Positions 1-6,650 of a stretch of DNA of 8,784 nt are shown here, one piece after another. Both the position numbers and the translations under genes were made by a program. Under the pieces are notes generated by a model. It searched no databases and was not told the origin of the DNA. It saw only the letters and a list, made by a program, of their open reading frames with translations. Where the stretch lies: the NCBI GenBank assembly GCA_937858165.1, contig CALLZA010000611.1, forward strand, positions 1 to 8,784, in the 5' to 3' direction. This DNA comes from an uncultured Ardenticatenia bacterium. GTDB lineage: Bacteria; Chloroflexota; Anaerolineae; Promineifilales; Promineifilaceae. How positions within the stretch are numbered: the first letter of the stretch is position 1; each line of letters begins with the position of its first letter.

Positions 1-92
1 CTATTGTGTTGTGTTGTTTAGTCGTGTTATTGTGTTGTGTGTAGTGTTCGCACTGCTAGCTGTCTGCCTTTTCGTGATTTATTTTTTTTTTT
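1..92. other. Non-genomic noise outside the left adapter
   Basis: This stretch lies outside the P5 end of the sequencing adapter, so it cannot be chromosomal. It is dominated by repeated TGTTGTGT-like words and ends in a run of ten T at 83-92 directly before the adapter. Read on the minus strand this is adapter, then poly-A, then degenerate bases, which is what a read produces when it runs through a short insert and off the end of the library molecule. No gene is supported here; any open frame in it is an artefact. Confidence 0.93.
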
Positions 93-162
93 AATGATAC
101 GGCGACCACCGAGATCTACACTAGATCGCTCGTCGGCAGCGTCAGATGTGTATAAGAGACAG
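93..162 (+). other. Illumina Nextera P5 adapter, i5 index and Tn5 mosaic end
   Basis: The sequence matches the Nextera read-1 side adapter from end to end: the P5 flow-cell oligo at 93-121 (beginning AATGATACGGCGACC), an 8-base index TAGATCGC at 122-129, the read-1 linker TCGTCGGCAGCGTC at 130-143, and the 19-base Tn5 mosaic end AGATGTGTATAAGAGACAG at 144-162. Genomic DNA starts at 163. This is library DNA left in an assembled contig, not a natural transposon end. The downstream ATPase frame reads into it and gains the false residues LSLIHI. Confidence 0.99.
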
Positions 163-606
163 GTCGTAGCGCTCTTGACCACTCTTATCGGTGTGGACGC
201 GCAGCCCCTCGCTGATGCTCTCGCCAATGGGCAGGCGCGGGTCAAGCGAGGAGTAGGGGTCCTGAAAGATGATTTGCATGTCGCGGCGCATCTTCTTCAG
301 GTCGCCGCTATCCAGGTCAAAGACGTTTTGGCCGTTGAAGAGTACCTCACCTGAGGTATGGGGGATGAGGCGCAGGATGGTGCGGCCGACAGTCGTCTTG
401 CCGCAACCCGACTCGCCCACCAACCCGAACGTCTCGCCCTCGTTGATGAAGAAGCTGACGTCGTCAACGGCCTTCACCCACGCCTTAACGCGCTGCATCA
501 GCCCGGCGCGCACCGGAAAGTACTTGACGAGGTTGTTGACCTCGATGAGCTTCTTGCGTTCCGCCCGTGGGGATGCGCTCCCGTTGGTGTTGGTTGGTTC
601 GACCAT
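163..606 (-). CDS. Oligopeptide/dipeptide ABC transporter ATP-binding protein, DppF/OppF type (F2), 3'-truncated
   Basis: This is the N-terminal 148 residues of a cytoplasmic ATPase subunit of a peptide/nickel-type ABC importer; the family is usually about 320-350 residues. Visible parts are a leading strand ([14 protein letters not shown], about residues 19-32), the 'KAVDDVSF' segment, Walker [10 protein letters not shown] at 64-72, and the Q-loop region [13 protein letters not shown] with Q115. That region is the classical OppF form. The signature motif, Walker B, H-loop and C-terminal domain are missing because genomic sequence stops at 163, where the adapter begins. I chose the ATG at 606 because GGAG at 616-613 sits six bases upstream; an in-frame ATG at 618 has no ribosome site and would add MEQG. 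It lies 60 bases after D2 and should pair with it. Function is confident; substrate is unknown. Confidence 0.9.
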
Positions 607-666
607 CCCCTGCTCCATGTGATTTGGCGCGGCCGGCCGGCTGTTCGCCGCGGCGCGCCCTTGTTG
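607..666 (-). other. GC-rich gap between the D2 and F2 ATPase genes
   Basis: This is the only gap of any length among the ATPase genes. It contains two 8-base palindromes, GGCCGGCC (631-638) and GGCGCGCC (652-659). On the minus strand GGCGCG near its start can pair with CGCGCC near its end, with an inner CGGC-GAACA-GCCG hairpin, so the RNA could fold into an interrupted GC-rich stem. No T-tract follows, so it does not look like an intrinsic terminator. The F2 ribosome site GGAG lies at its far end (613-616). The structure may be no more than a result of high GC content. Confidence 0.35.
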
Positions 667-1686
667 CTATTCGTACAGCCAGCAGCGCACCATATGGTTG
701 GCGGCAATGGCTCGCAGCGGCGGCTCCTCCTGGTTGCAGATCTCCAGATTGTGCTGGATGCGCGCCGTGCAGCGCGGCCAGAACTTGCAGCCCGTCGGCA
801 GATCGACCAGATTGGGCACAGAGCCAGGGATGGTCGTCAGCGGCTTGTCGGCGTGGCCCAGCCTGGGCGTGGAGCCGATGAGGGCCGCGGTATAGGGGTG
901 CTTGGGCGTCTTGAACAGTTCGACCACCGGGGCCTGCTCCACGATGCGCCCGGCGTACATCACATTAACCCGGTCGCACATCTCGGCCACCACACCCAGA
1001 TCGTGGGTGATGAGGATGATGGCCGTGTCCATCTTGGTGCGCAGATTGCGCATCAGGTCGAGAATCTGGGCCTGGATGGTCACGTCGAGGGCGGTCGTCG
1101 GCTCGTCGGCGATGAGCAACTCCGGCACGCAGGCCAGGGCCATGGCGATCATGACCCGCTGGGCCATGCCGCCCGACAGCTCGTGGGGGAACGCCTTGGC
1201 GCGCGACTCCGGATCGGGCACGCCGACCATCGCCAGCAGCTCGATGGCCCGCTTCTCGCCCACCTCTTTGCCCACGTCCTGATGAATTTGCAGCACCTCC
1301 GCCAGTTGATCGCCGACGCGAAAGACGGGGTTGAGGCTGCTCTGTGGCTGCTGGAAGATCATCGAGACGCGATTGCCGCGAATGTTGACCATGCGCGACT
1401 CGGGCAAGGCCACCAGGTCTTCGTTGTCGAAGAGGATGCGGCCGTCCACGATCCGCCCCGGCTGGCTGATGAGGCGCATGATCGACAGCGACGTAACGCT
1501 CTTGCCGCAGCCCGATTCGCCCACCAGGCCGACCACCTCGCCGCGGCGCACGCTGAAGTCGATGCCGTCGACAGCATGCACCACTCCGCCTTCGGTGAAG
1601 AACTGGGTGCGCAGGTTTTTGATGTCGAGTAAAACGTTGTCGCCGTTGTCCACGCTGGGGTCACTCCGAATCGGTGCTGAGTTCAT
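667..1686 (-). CDS. Oligopeptide/dipeptide ABC transporter ATP-binding protein, DppD/OppD type (D2)
   Basis: This is a complete 339-residue cytoplasmic ATPase subunit of normal family length. All nucleotide-binding motifs are present: Walker [10 protein letters not shown] (56-64), Q-loop [11 protein letters not shown] with Q112, signature LSGGMAQRV (170-178), Walker [13 protein letters not shown] (190-201) and switch histidine H228. The C-terminal oligo_HPY domain starts at HPYTAALI (263-270) and carries C300, C306, C317 and C335, a spacing that in related subunits can hold an iron-sulfur cluster. The Q-loop is of the common bacterial peptide-transporter type, unlike D1. I chose the ATG at 1686 because it forms an ATGA overlap with the stop of the preceding small gene; an in-frame GTG at 1701 would add five residues (MGRRS). 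It probably works as a heterodimer with F2. Whether it serves the permeases in this window or others further on is not shown. Confidence 0.95.
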   Translation of the reverse strand: MNSAPIRSDPSVDNGDNVLLDIKNLRTQFFTEGGVVHAVDGIDFSVRRGEVVGLVGESGCGKSVTSLSIMRLISQPGRIVDGRILFDNEDLVALPESRMVNIRGNRVSMIFQQPQSSLNPVFRVGDQLAEVLQIHQDVGKEVGEKRAIELLAMVGVPDPESRAKAFPHELSGGMAQRVMIAMALACVPELLIADEPTTALDVTIQAQILDLMRNLRTKMDTAIILITHDLGVVAEMCDRVNVMYAGRIVEQAPVVELFKTPKHPYTAALIGSTPRLGHADKPLTTIPGSVPNLVDLPTGCKFWPRCTARIQHNLEICNQEEPPLRAIAANHMVRCWLYE

Positions 1687-1904
1687 TGATCGTCGTCCCA
1701 CTCGTCGCGCTTACTCTTGCGCGTATTACCGACGTGCATGGCCACGCCTATCACCGCCAGAAAGATACCGACGGTGGAGGTTCCATAGGCCAGGAAGTTT
1801 AAAGTAAACGTCGACGGCACATAGCGCAAAACGATCAGGAACGGCAGTACCGCCCCGATGAGAACCAGGACAAATCCGATGGCGACAAAACGATTAAACG
1901 GCAT
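1683..1904 (-). CDS. Small two-helix membrane protein of unknown function
   Basis: This 73-residue protein lies between the two ATPase pairs, and I do not recognise its family. Two hydrophobic helices are clear: about residues 7-28 (VAIGFVLVLIGAVLPFLIVL) and about 37-58 (containing TSTVGIFLAVIGVA). A short loop, RYVPSTFTLN, joins them, and the C-terminal tail is strongly charged ([14 protein letters not shown]). The basic residues at both ends suggest that both termini face the cytoplasm. The start overlaps the F1 stop by 11 bases and the stop overlaps the D2 start in ATGA. No strong ribosome site is visible, so translation is probably coupled to F1. The tight packing, absence of frame breaks and clear membrane topology argue for a real gene. 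It could be an accessory subunit of the transporter or an unrelated passenger; the sequence does not decide. Confidence 0.82.
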   Translation of the reverse strand: MPFNRFVAIGFVLVLIGAVLPFLIVLRYVPSTFTLNFLAYGTSTVGIFLAVIGVAMHVGNTRKSKRDEWDDDQ

Positions 1905-2967
1905 TATTTACGGCAGTACTCATCAGATTGCTCGCCTGCACGTCCTTGTCATATAGCCAGCAGTTCACCAGGTGGCGCGGGGCGACCTCGAAGTTGGGCG
2001 GGTCCTTCACGTCGCACAAACCGGGCATGAAGTGCGGGCAGCGCGGGTGGAAGCGACAGGCCGGCGGCGGGTTGACCAGGCTCGGCGGCTCGCCCTTGGG
2101 AATCTCGCGCATGACCAGGGCGTTGTCGGCGTTCGGGTCCGACGAAGCGTCGAGCAGAGCGTGCGTATACGGATGCTTGGGATCGTCCAGCAGGTCTTCC
2201 ATCCGCGCGAACTCGACGACCTCGCCGGCATACATCACGAAGATGAACTCGGAGAAGTAGCGCACGGTGGAGAGGTCGTGGGTGATGTAGATGACGGCCA
2301 GGTTGTGGCTCTCCTGCAACTTGCGCAGCAGGCGCAGGATTTCAACGCGCACGGAGGCGTCGAGCATCGACACCGGCTCGTCAGCCACCAGCAGCTTCGG
2401 CTCCATCACCATCGCCCGGGCGATGACGACGCGCTGCTGCTGGCCGCCGCTGAGCATGTGGGGGTACTTGGGCAGCACCTCGTTGATCGGCGTCAGCTTG
2501 ACCTCTTCCAGGATTTTGGCAATGCGGCGCCGGCGCTCTTCCTTGTCGGTGATGCCGTTGATGAGCAGCGGCTCCTCCAGGATGCGCTCGATCGTCATGA
2601 ACGGCGGCAGCGCGCCGAACGGGTCTTGCTGGATGTAGCCGATCTTGGAGCGGTATTGGCGCAGGGCTTCGCCCTTGGTAGCGATCAGCGAGGTCTCGTC
2701 AAAAACAACGTCGCCCTTGGTGGGGATGTTTAACCCCAGAATGGTCTTCATGAGGCTCGACTTACCGCAGCCGCTTTCGCCGACACAGGCGATGGCCTCA
2801 CCCTGTCGCAGGTCGAACGTCACGCCGTCAACGGCGCGCACGTAGCCGGCATGGCCAAAGCCGAAGCGCTTCAACTCATACCAGACGTGCAGGTCCTTGA
2901 TCTGTAACAGCGCGTCGCCGTCGCCGTTGGTGGGCGTTATTGTCATGTCACCGTTGTTATTCGTCAT
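1894..2967 (-). CDS. Oligopeptide-type ABC transporter ATP-binding protein, DppF/OppF type (F1)
   Basis: This is a complete 357-residue ATPase subunit. Motifs are Walker [10 protein letters not shown] (63-71), Q-loop YIQQDPFGALPP with Q114, signature LSGGQQQRV (172-180), Walker B LLVADEPVSMLD (192-203) and switch histidine H230. The C-terminal oligo_HPY region begins at HPYTHALL (265-272) and has cysteines at 304, 310, 318 and 336. The text after the Q-loop (DPFGALPPFMTI) differs from the classical DPYSSLDPR form seen in F2, so F1 belongs to another subtype. The ATG at 2967 overlaps the D1 stop (ATGA) and has a good ribosome site, GAGGTG at 2973-2978, five bases upstream; an in-frame ATG seven codons later is a weaker choice. 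It should dimerise with D1 and dock on permeases B and C. The substrate cannot be read from an ATPase. Confidence 0.95.
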   Translation of the reverse strand: MTNNNGDMTITPTNGDGDALLQIKDLHVWYELKRFGFGHAGYVRAVDGVTFDLRQGEAIACVGESGCGKSSLMKTILGLNIPTKGDVVFDETSLIATKGEALRQYRSKIGYIQQDPFGALPPFMTIERILEEPLLINGITDKEERRRRIAKILEEVKLTPINEVLPKYPHMLSGGQQQRVVIARAMVMEPKLLVADEPVSMLDASVRVEILRLLRKLQESHNLAVIYITHDLSTVRYFSEFIFVMYAGEVVEFARMEDLLDDPKHPYTHALLDASSDPNADNALVMREIPKGEPPSLVNPPPACRFHPRCPHFMPGLCDVKDPPNFEVAPRHLVNCWLYDKDVQASNLMSTAVNNAV

Positions 2968-3977
2968 GCCACCACCTCTTGCTGGGGCTGCGGTCGGGTC
3001 ATTTTAATCGCATCGTCGTAGAGCCAGCAACGCACCTGGCGGTCGCCTTCCTCGATGAACATGGGCGGCGCTTCGTCGCACTTGTCGAAGCGCTTCGGGC
3101 AGCGGTCCTTAAAGCGGCAGCCGGTGGGCGGGTTGAGCAGGCTGGGCGGCTGGCCGGTGATGAACTCCGGTTCGATCGTCTCGCGCAGCCGGGGCACGCT
3201 GGCCATGAGGGCGTGGGAGTAGGGGTGCAGTGGTTTGGTGAAGAAACGCCGCGCGTCGCCCACCTCGACGATTTGCCCGGCGTACATCACGGCCACGTTG
3301 TCGGCCAACTCGCTGGAGGTGGCGATGTCGTGGGTGATGAGGATGAAGCTGGTCTCCAGCTCCTTCTTCATCCGCTTCAACAGGTTCATGATGCTGCCCT
3401 GGGTCAGCACATCGAGGGCCGAGGTTGGCTCGTCGAGGATGACCACGTCGGGCAGCGTCACCAGGGCCATGGCCAGCGCCGAACGCTGGCGCATGCCGCC
3501 GCTCAACTCAAAGGCGTAGCGGTGCAGGAAGTCGACGGGCACGCCGACATGCTCCAGCATGCGCACCGCGCTCTTCATGGCGTCATCCTGGGTCAGATTC
3601 ATGTGAATAATCGCCGGCTCAGCCACCTGGTCGCCGATGCGCATGACCGGGTTCAGCGCGTTCATGGCCGCCTGGGGCACCATCGAGATGCGCCGCCAGC
3701 GAATCTCGCGGCGGAAACTCTCTGTGGTGAGGGCCATGATGTTCTGGTCATGCAGCCAAATCTCGCCGTCATAGGTTCCGGCGTTGCGCGGCAACAGCCG
3801 CAAGATGGCTTTGGCCAGCGAGCTTTTGCCGCAGCCTGACTCGCCGATGATGACGGTGGCCTCGTTCTTGCGCAGATCGAAATCGACGCCATCGACCGCC
3901 TGAACGGGGCCTCGGCGCGTCTGGAAGTACAGACGCAGGTTTCTGACGCGTAGTACGGTTTCGTTTGGTTGGTCCAT
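2964..3977 (-). CDS. Oligopeptide-type ABC transporter ATP-binding protein, DppD/OppD type (D1)
   Basis: This is a complete 337-residue ATPase subunit directly after the permeases. Motifs are Walker [10 protein letters not shown] (45-53), Q-loop MVPQAAMNALNP with Q102, signature LSGGMRQRS (158-166), Walker B DVVILDEPTSALD (177-189) and switch histidine H216. The oligo_HPY domain begins at HPYSHALMASVP (251-262). C287, C293, C300 and C317 have the spacing of the proposed iron-sulfur site of this family. The 'PQAAMNALNP' text differs from the 'QQPQSSLNP' of D2; from memory it is typical of a subtype found in oligosaccharide- and peptide-type systems of thermophiles, archaea and Chloroflexota. 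The ATG lies three bases after the permease C stop and has only a weak GAAG-like site, so translation is probably coupled. It is the likely partner of F1. Confidence 0.95.
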   Translation of the reverse strand: MDQPNETVLRVRNLRLYFQTRRGPVQAVDGVDFDLRKNEATVIIGESGCGKSSLAKAILRLLPRNAGTYDGEIWLHDQNIMALTTESFRREIRWRRISMVPQAAMNALNPVMRIGDQVAEPAIIHMNLTQDDAMKSAVRMLEHVGVPVDFLHRYAFELSGGMRQRSALAMALVTLPDVVILDEPTSALDVLTQGSIMNLLKRMKKELETSFILITHDIATSSELADNVAVMYAGQIVEVGDARRFFTKPLHPYSHALMASVPRLRETIEPEFITGQPPSLLNPPTGCRFKDRCPKRFDKCDEAPPMFIEEGDRQVRCWLYDDAIKMTRPQPQQEVVA

Positions 3978-3980
3978 TGC

Positions 3981-5342
3981 TTACACTTCGCGCAGTCTGG
4001 GATTGAAAACCCGGTCCAGGGCAAAGCCGACCATGGCAAACGCCAAGCCGGCGATCATCAGCAAGACCGATGGTTGGAGGATCCAGTAGTAGTAACCGTT
4101 AAACAGCGCGCCCTGGGTGGCCGCATCGTTGATCAGCTTGCCCCAAGTCGGCAGGACGGGATCGCCCAGGCCGAGTACGGCCAGTGACGCCTCCAGGAAC
4201 ACGAAGCCGGGCACCAGCGTCACGATGGCGGGGATGACCAGCGGCAGGATGCGCGGCACCAGGTAGCGGAAGACGATACGCATGTTGCCCGCGCCATAGG
4301 CGCGCGCGGCGTCGATGTAGGGCGACTCCTTGACTTGCAGGAAGATGGCTCGATACTGCTTGATCTGGATGCCGAAGATGCTGAGCAGGATGACCAGCCC
4401 CAGCATGATCCAGATACTGCGCGAATAGAGCGTGCCGACCATGATCAGAATAGGCAGCAACGGGATGATCGAGTTCACCTCGGTGACGCGCTGGATGCCC
4501 GCGTCGAGCCAGCCGCCGTACCAGACGCCGACGGCAGCGATGATCATGGTGATGACCGTCGTGGCCAGGGCGGCCAGCAAGCCGAAGGCCATGGCGATCG
4601 GCGTGCCCCAGAGCAGAGCCACCGACAGGTCACGTCGCTGATGGTCGGTCCCGGCGACACCGTGCACCTCGCCATAGCTGACGAAGGCGATGTCAAGCGC
4701 CGAGTCAGCCTCAAACAGCAAGGCGGTAGCGTCTAGCCGATAGGTTCCCTGGAGAACTTGCAGCCCTTCCTGCGCCGGGTCGTCGAACAGGCCTTCGACC
4801 ACCGAGACGCCGTCAATCCCCGTTTCGCGTTCCAGACGGCGCTGCAAGCGATCGTCCTGGTTGAAACGGAAGGAGGTGTTGGCGCTGGCCGTCAACTCCC
4901 CGGCCCGAATCTCGCGCCCGTCGGGTGTGATCCAGGTCATCTCGACAAAGGGCTGCTTGGCGTCGTACGTCGCATTGGCAAAGACAGATACCTCTGGCGG
5001 AAACGTATCGTAGGGAAAGTCGAACTCAAAGGAGTAGCGGGCTTCGCGGGTGTCGGCCGAAAGCTGCTCGATCGTTACGTTGCCATCCCCATCGGCGCTG
5101 TCCAGAATGATCGTGTTGGACACGTCGTTGCTGGTGAACCAGTTGCGCCAGGCGGGCGCGGCGTTGCGAGGGTAGCGCCCCCAGATATCTTCGCCACCGC
5201 GCCAGAGGCGAATCGCCTCATTGTAGGGGATGATGAAGGGCGTTACGATTGAGATGATGACCAACAGGGTAATCATCACCAGGCCAATGACGGCCGTCGG
5301 ATAGCGCCCCAATTGGCGCAGGCGTTCGATATTGGCTTTCAT
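3981..5342 (-). CDS. ABC transporter permease, DppC/OppC type, with a long extracytoplasmic insertion
   Basis: This is a complete 453-residue inner-membrane subunit; family members are usually about 280-320. TM1 lies near residues 15-37. The canonical GTD..RD element occurs only at 231-238 (GTDHQRRD), followed by the BPD_transp_1 core: helices near 245-275, 290-325, 365-390 and 420-443. The cytoplasmic EAA coupling loop is YIDAARAYGAGNM.. (342-354), and a typical LGLGDPVLPTWG lies at 390-401. About 190 residues between TM1 and the GTD element form a polar, strand-rich extracytoplasmic segment with many Asp, Thr and aromatic residues, far longer than normal. The start ATG overlaps the permease B stop in ATGA, and a GGGGGA ribosome-site-like run lies nine bases upstream. 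It pairs with permease B to form the channel. I see no frameshift, so the insertion appears to be part of the protein. Confidence 0.95.
   Translation of the reverse strand: MKANIERLRQLGRYPTAVIGLVMITLLVIISIVTPFIIPYNEAIRLWRGGEDIWGRYPRNAAPAWRNWFTSNDVSNTIILDSADGDGNVTIEQLSADTREARYSFEFDFPYDTFPPEVSVFANATYDAKQPFVEMTWITPDGREIRAGELTASANTSFRFNQDDRLQRRLERETGIDGVSVVEGLFDDPAQEGLQVLQGTYRLDATALLFEADSALDIAFVSYGEVHGVAGTDHQRRDLSVALLWGTPIAMAFGLLAALATTVITMIIAAVGVWYGGWLDAGIQRVTEVNSIIPLLPILIMVGTLYSRSIWIMLGLVILLSIFGIQIKQYRAIFLQVKESPYIDAARAYGAGNMRIVFRYLVPRILPLVIPAIVTLVPGFVFLEASLAVLGLGDPVLPTWGKLINDAATQGALFNGYYYWILQPSVLLMIAGLAFAMVGFALDRVFNPRLREV
4623..5225 (-). other. Extracytoplasmic insertion region within permease C
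   Basis: This marks codons 40-240 of the DppC-type permease, between TM1 and the next membrane helix. The stretch is hydrophilic and has no membrane helix. It contains several alternating-pattern segments (for example RYSFEFDFPYDTFPP and PFVEMTWITPDG) suggesting a beta-rich domain. By topology it should lie outside the cytoplasmic membrane, where it could contact the binding protein. I recognise no named domain in it. Confidence 0.75.
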
Positions 5343-6505
5343 TGTTTGGGTCCCCCGCCACCGACACGCACGCGCGGATCGACCAGCGCGTAGATGAAGT
5401 CGAGCAAGAACACAGTCAGGGCCAACAGGTAGGCGTAGATCACCACATTGGCCACAATGACCGGCGTGTCGAACGCGCCGATGGCCCGCGCGTAAAGCTG
5501 GCCGATGCCCGGCCAGTTGAAGACGGTTTCAGTGATAATGGCCCCGGTCCAGAGAGTGATGAGCGTCAGGGCGAAGCTGGTGATGATGTTGGGCAGCGTC
5601 GGCCGCAGGATGTAGCGCCGCTCGATCATGCCATCCGGCAAGCCCTTGGCCTTGGCCATCTCGACGTAGTCTTCGCTGGAGTAGATCAGGAAGAACGTGC
5701 GCCAGTTGTAGGTGGTCAGGAAAATGGCCGAGAGAAGCCAGGCCGACACAGGCAGGATCATGTGCTCCAGAAGGCTCAGAGCATAGTCGATCGGGGTCTC
5801 CGGCGGCGGCGCGCTGACCATGCCGCCAAACGGCAGTACACCGAGCAAGGCGGCGAAGATCAGGATCAGGAAAATACCGTAGAACCAGGGGGGAGCAGAC
5901 GACGTGGGCGCCATGGCCAACACCGCCTTATCGGCAAAGCTGCCGTAGCGCCGGGAGAGGCTCAGCCCGGCGAAGAGAGCGATGAAAAACAGGAGCAGGT
6001 TGGCTGTGCCGAAGAGCACCAGCGTAGACGGCAGCCGCTCCAAAATGATGTTCCTGACCATGCGCGAGCCGCTATCACTGGTCAGTTGCTGGGCATAGCC
6101 CAGATTCAGCGTCATCGCATCGCGCAGATATTCAAAGCTGCGCAGGATAAAGGGGCGATCCAGACCATAGCGCTTGGCTTCCAGTTCGACGCGATCATTG
6201 ATGTAGGCAATGCGCTCGTCGGTGCTCATGGCCCTGAAGACCGGATCAGCTGTAGCGGCCAAAGCCACGTTCTCGCGAATGGTCGCCATGCGGATCTCAT
6301 CGACCGCGCCGCCCATGTTGGCGACGATGATCGTGATGTAGACACCGACGGCGACAGTGATAAACAGGGCGACCAGTTTCAGGAGCGTATAGCGCAATAG
6401 TCGCGTGAGACTTTGCGCCCGAGCCTTGCGTGCCGTCGCCTCAATCGATTCGACGTCTACCTCGGCGTTGACATTGAAGTCGCCAGTGACAACGTTTGTG
6501 GCCAC
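5339..6505 (-). CDS. ABC transporter permease, DppB/OppB type
   Basis: This is a complete 388-residue inner-membrane subunit, somewhat longer than the usual 310-340. About 35 polar residues precede TM1 (about 43-63), and the TM1-TM2 outer loop is long (about 64-158). It ends in the family pattern LDRPFILRSFEYLRDAMTLN followed by ILERLPSTLVL. Further helices lie near 160-181, 204-226, 246-268, 307-327 and 349-374. The EAA coupling loop is YVEMAKAKGLPDGMIERRYI (280-299), and the conserved ETVFNWPGIGQL is at 326-337. The start is GTG at 6505, chosen because GAGGTGA at 6510-6516 sits four bases upstream and no better ATG exists; the ATG at 6519 stops after two codons. It is the first gene after the stem-loop region and its TGA overlaps the start of permease C. 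Confidence 0.95.
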   Translation of the reverse strand: MATNVVTGDFNVNAEVDVESIEATARKARAQSLTRLLRYTLLKLVALFITVAVGVYITIIVANMGGAVDEIRMATIRENVALAATADPVFRAMSTDERIAYINDRVELEAKRYGLDRPFILRSFEYLRDAMTLNLGYAQQLTSDSGSRMVRNIILERLPSTLVLFGTANLLLFFIALFAGLSLSRRYGSFADKAVLAMAPTSSAPPWFYGIFLILIFAALLGVLPFGGMVSAPPPETPIDYALSLLEHMILPVSAWLLSAIFLTTYNWRTFFLIYSSEDYVEMAKAKGLPDGMIERRYILRPTLPNIITSFALTLITLWTGAIITETVFNWPGIGQLYARAIGAFDTPVIVANVVIYAYLLALTVFLLDFIYALVDPRVRVGGGGPKQ

Positions 6506-6509
6506 AGTC

Positions 6510-6516
6510 TCACCTC
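6510..6516 (-). promoter_or_regulatory. Ribosome binding site GAGGTGA of permease B
   Basis: On the minus strand GAGGTGA, a close match to the anti-16S consensus, lies four bases upstream of the GTG at 6505. It is the strongest initiation signal near this start and supports a GTG start. The whole arrangement is GAGGTGA-GACT-GTG. Confidence 0.75.
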
Positions 6517-6555
6517 ATTTCGTTATTACAAGTGACACCCCATGATGGCAAGCAG

Positions 6556-6583
6556 GGGGAGGTGACTCGAAAGTCACCTCCCC
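6556..6583 (-). terminator. 12-bp perfect stem with UUCG loop between the binding-protein and permease genes
   Basis: The minus-strand RNA reads GGGGAGGTGACT, then UUCG, then AGTCACCTCCCC: a 12-base-pair perfect stem closed by a UUCG tetraloop. No U-tract follows (the next bases are CTGCTTGCC), so it is not a standard intrinsic terminator. In ABC importer operons, hairpins at this position commonly protect the 3' end of the abundant binding-protein mRNA or cause partial termination, so that the permeases are made in smaller amounts. That role is inferred; the hairpin itself is directly visible. Confidence 0.7.
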
Positions 6584-6608
6584 TACTTTACGCTTGCATC
6601 GTGGATTC

Positions 6609-6632
6609 TAGCACAGGCGCGTTACTGTGCTA
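6609..6632. repeat. 8-bp inverted repeat TAGCACAG-N8-CTGTGCTA
   Basis: Two perfect 8-base arms (6609-6616 and 6625-6632) flank an 8-base GC-rich centre, starting 18 bases after the binding-protein stop codon. In RNA it would form a second, weaker stem-loop upstream of the UUCG hairpin. In DNA it has the shape of a binding site for a dimeric regulator. Its position inside the operon, downstream of the first gene, fits an RNA element better. Confidence 0.55.
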
Positions 6633-6650
6633 CCGGTTAGGAGCGGTGAG

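Noticed and set aside
83..92. Run of T as an intrinsic terminator tail, and the A run at 8653-8661 likewise
   Set aside because: Both homopolymers directly abut the outer ends of sequencing adapters and reflect read-through past the library molecule.
631..659. FseI (GGCCGGCC) and AscI (GGCGCGCC) palindromes 21 bases apart, suggesting a cloning polylinker
   Set aside because: No other vector sequence is nearby, both flanking genes are intact natural ABC genes, and such 8-mers are expected by chance in GC-rich DNA.
358..1632. A 424-codon plus-strand frame opposite the F2 and D2 ATPases
   Set aside because: Its composition is low-information and rich in His, Arg, Ala and Asp, and it crosses the boundary between two real minus-strand genes that carry all ABC motifs.
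6523..6551. Possible sigma-70-like promoter on the minus strand: TTGCCA (6546-6551) with TGTAAT or TAATAA at a 15- or 17-base spacing
   Set aside because: The -10 match or the spacing is poor in either reading, and transcription would start almost on the ribosome site of permease B. It is too weak to annotate.
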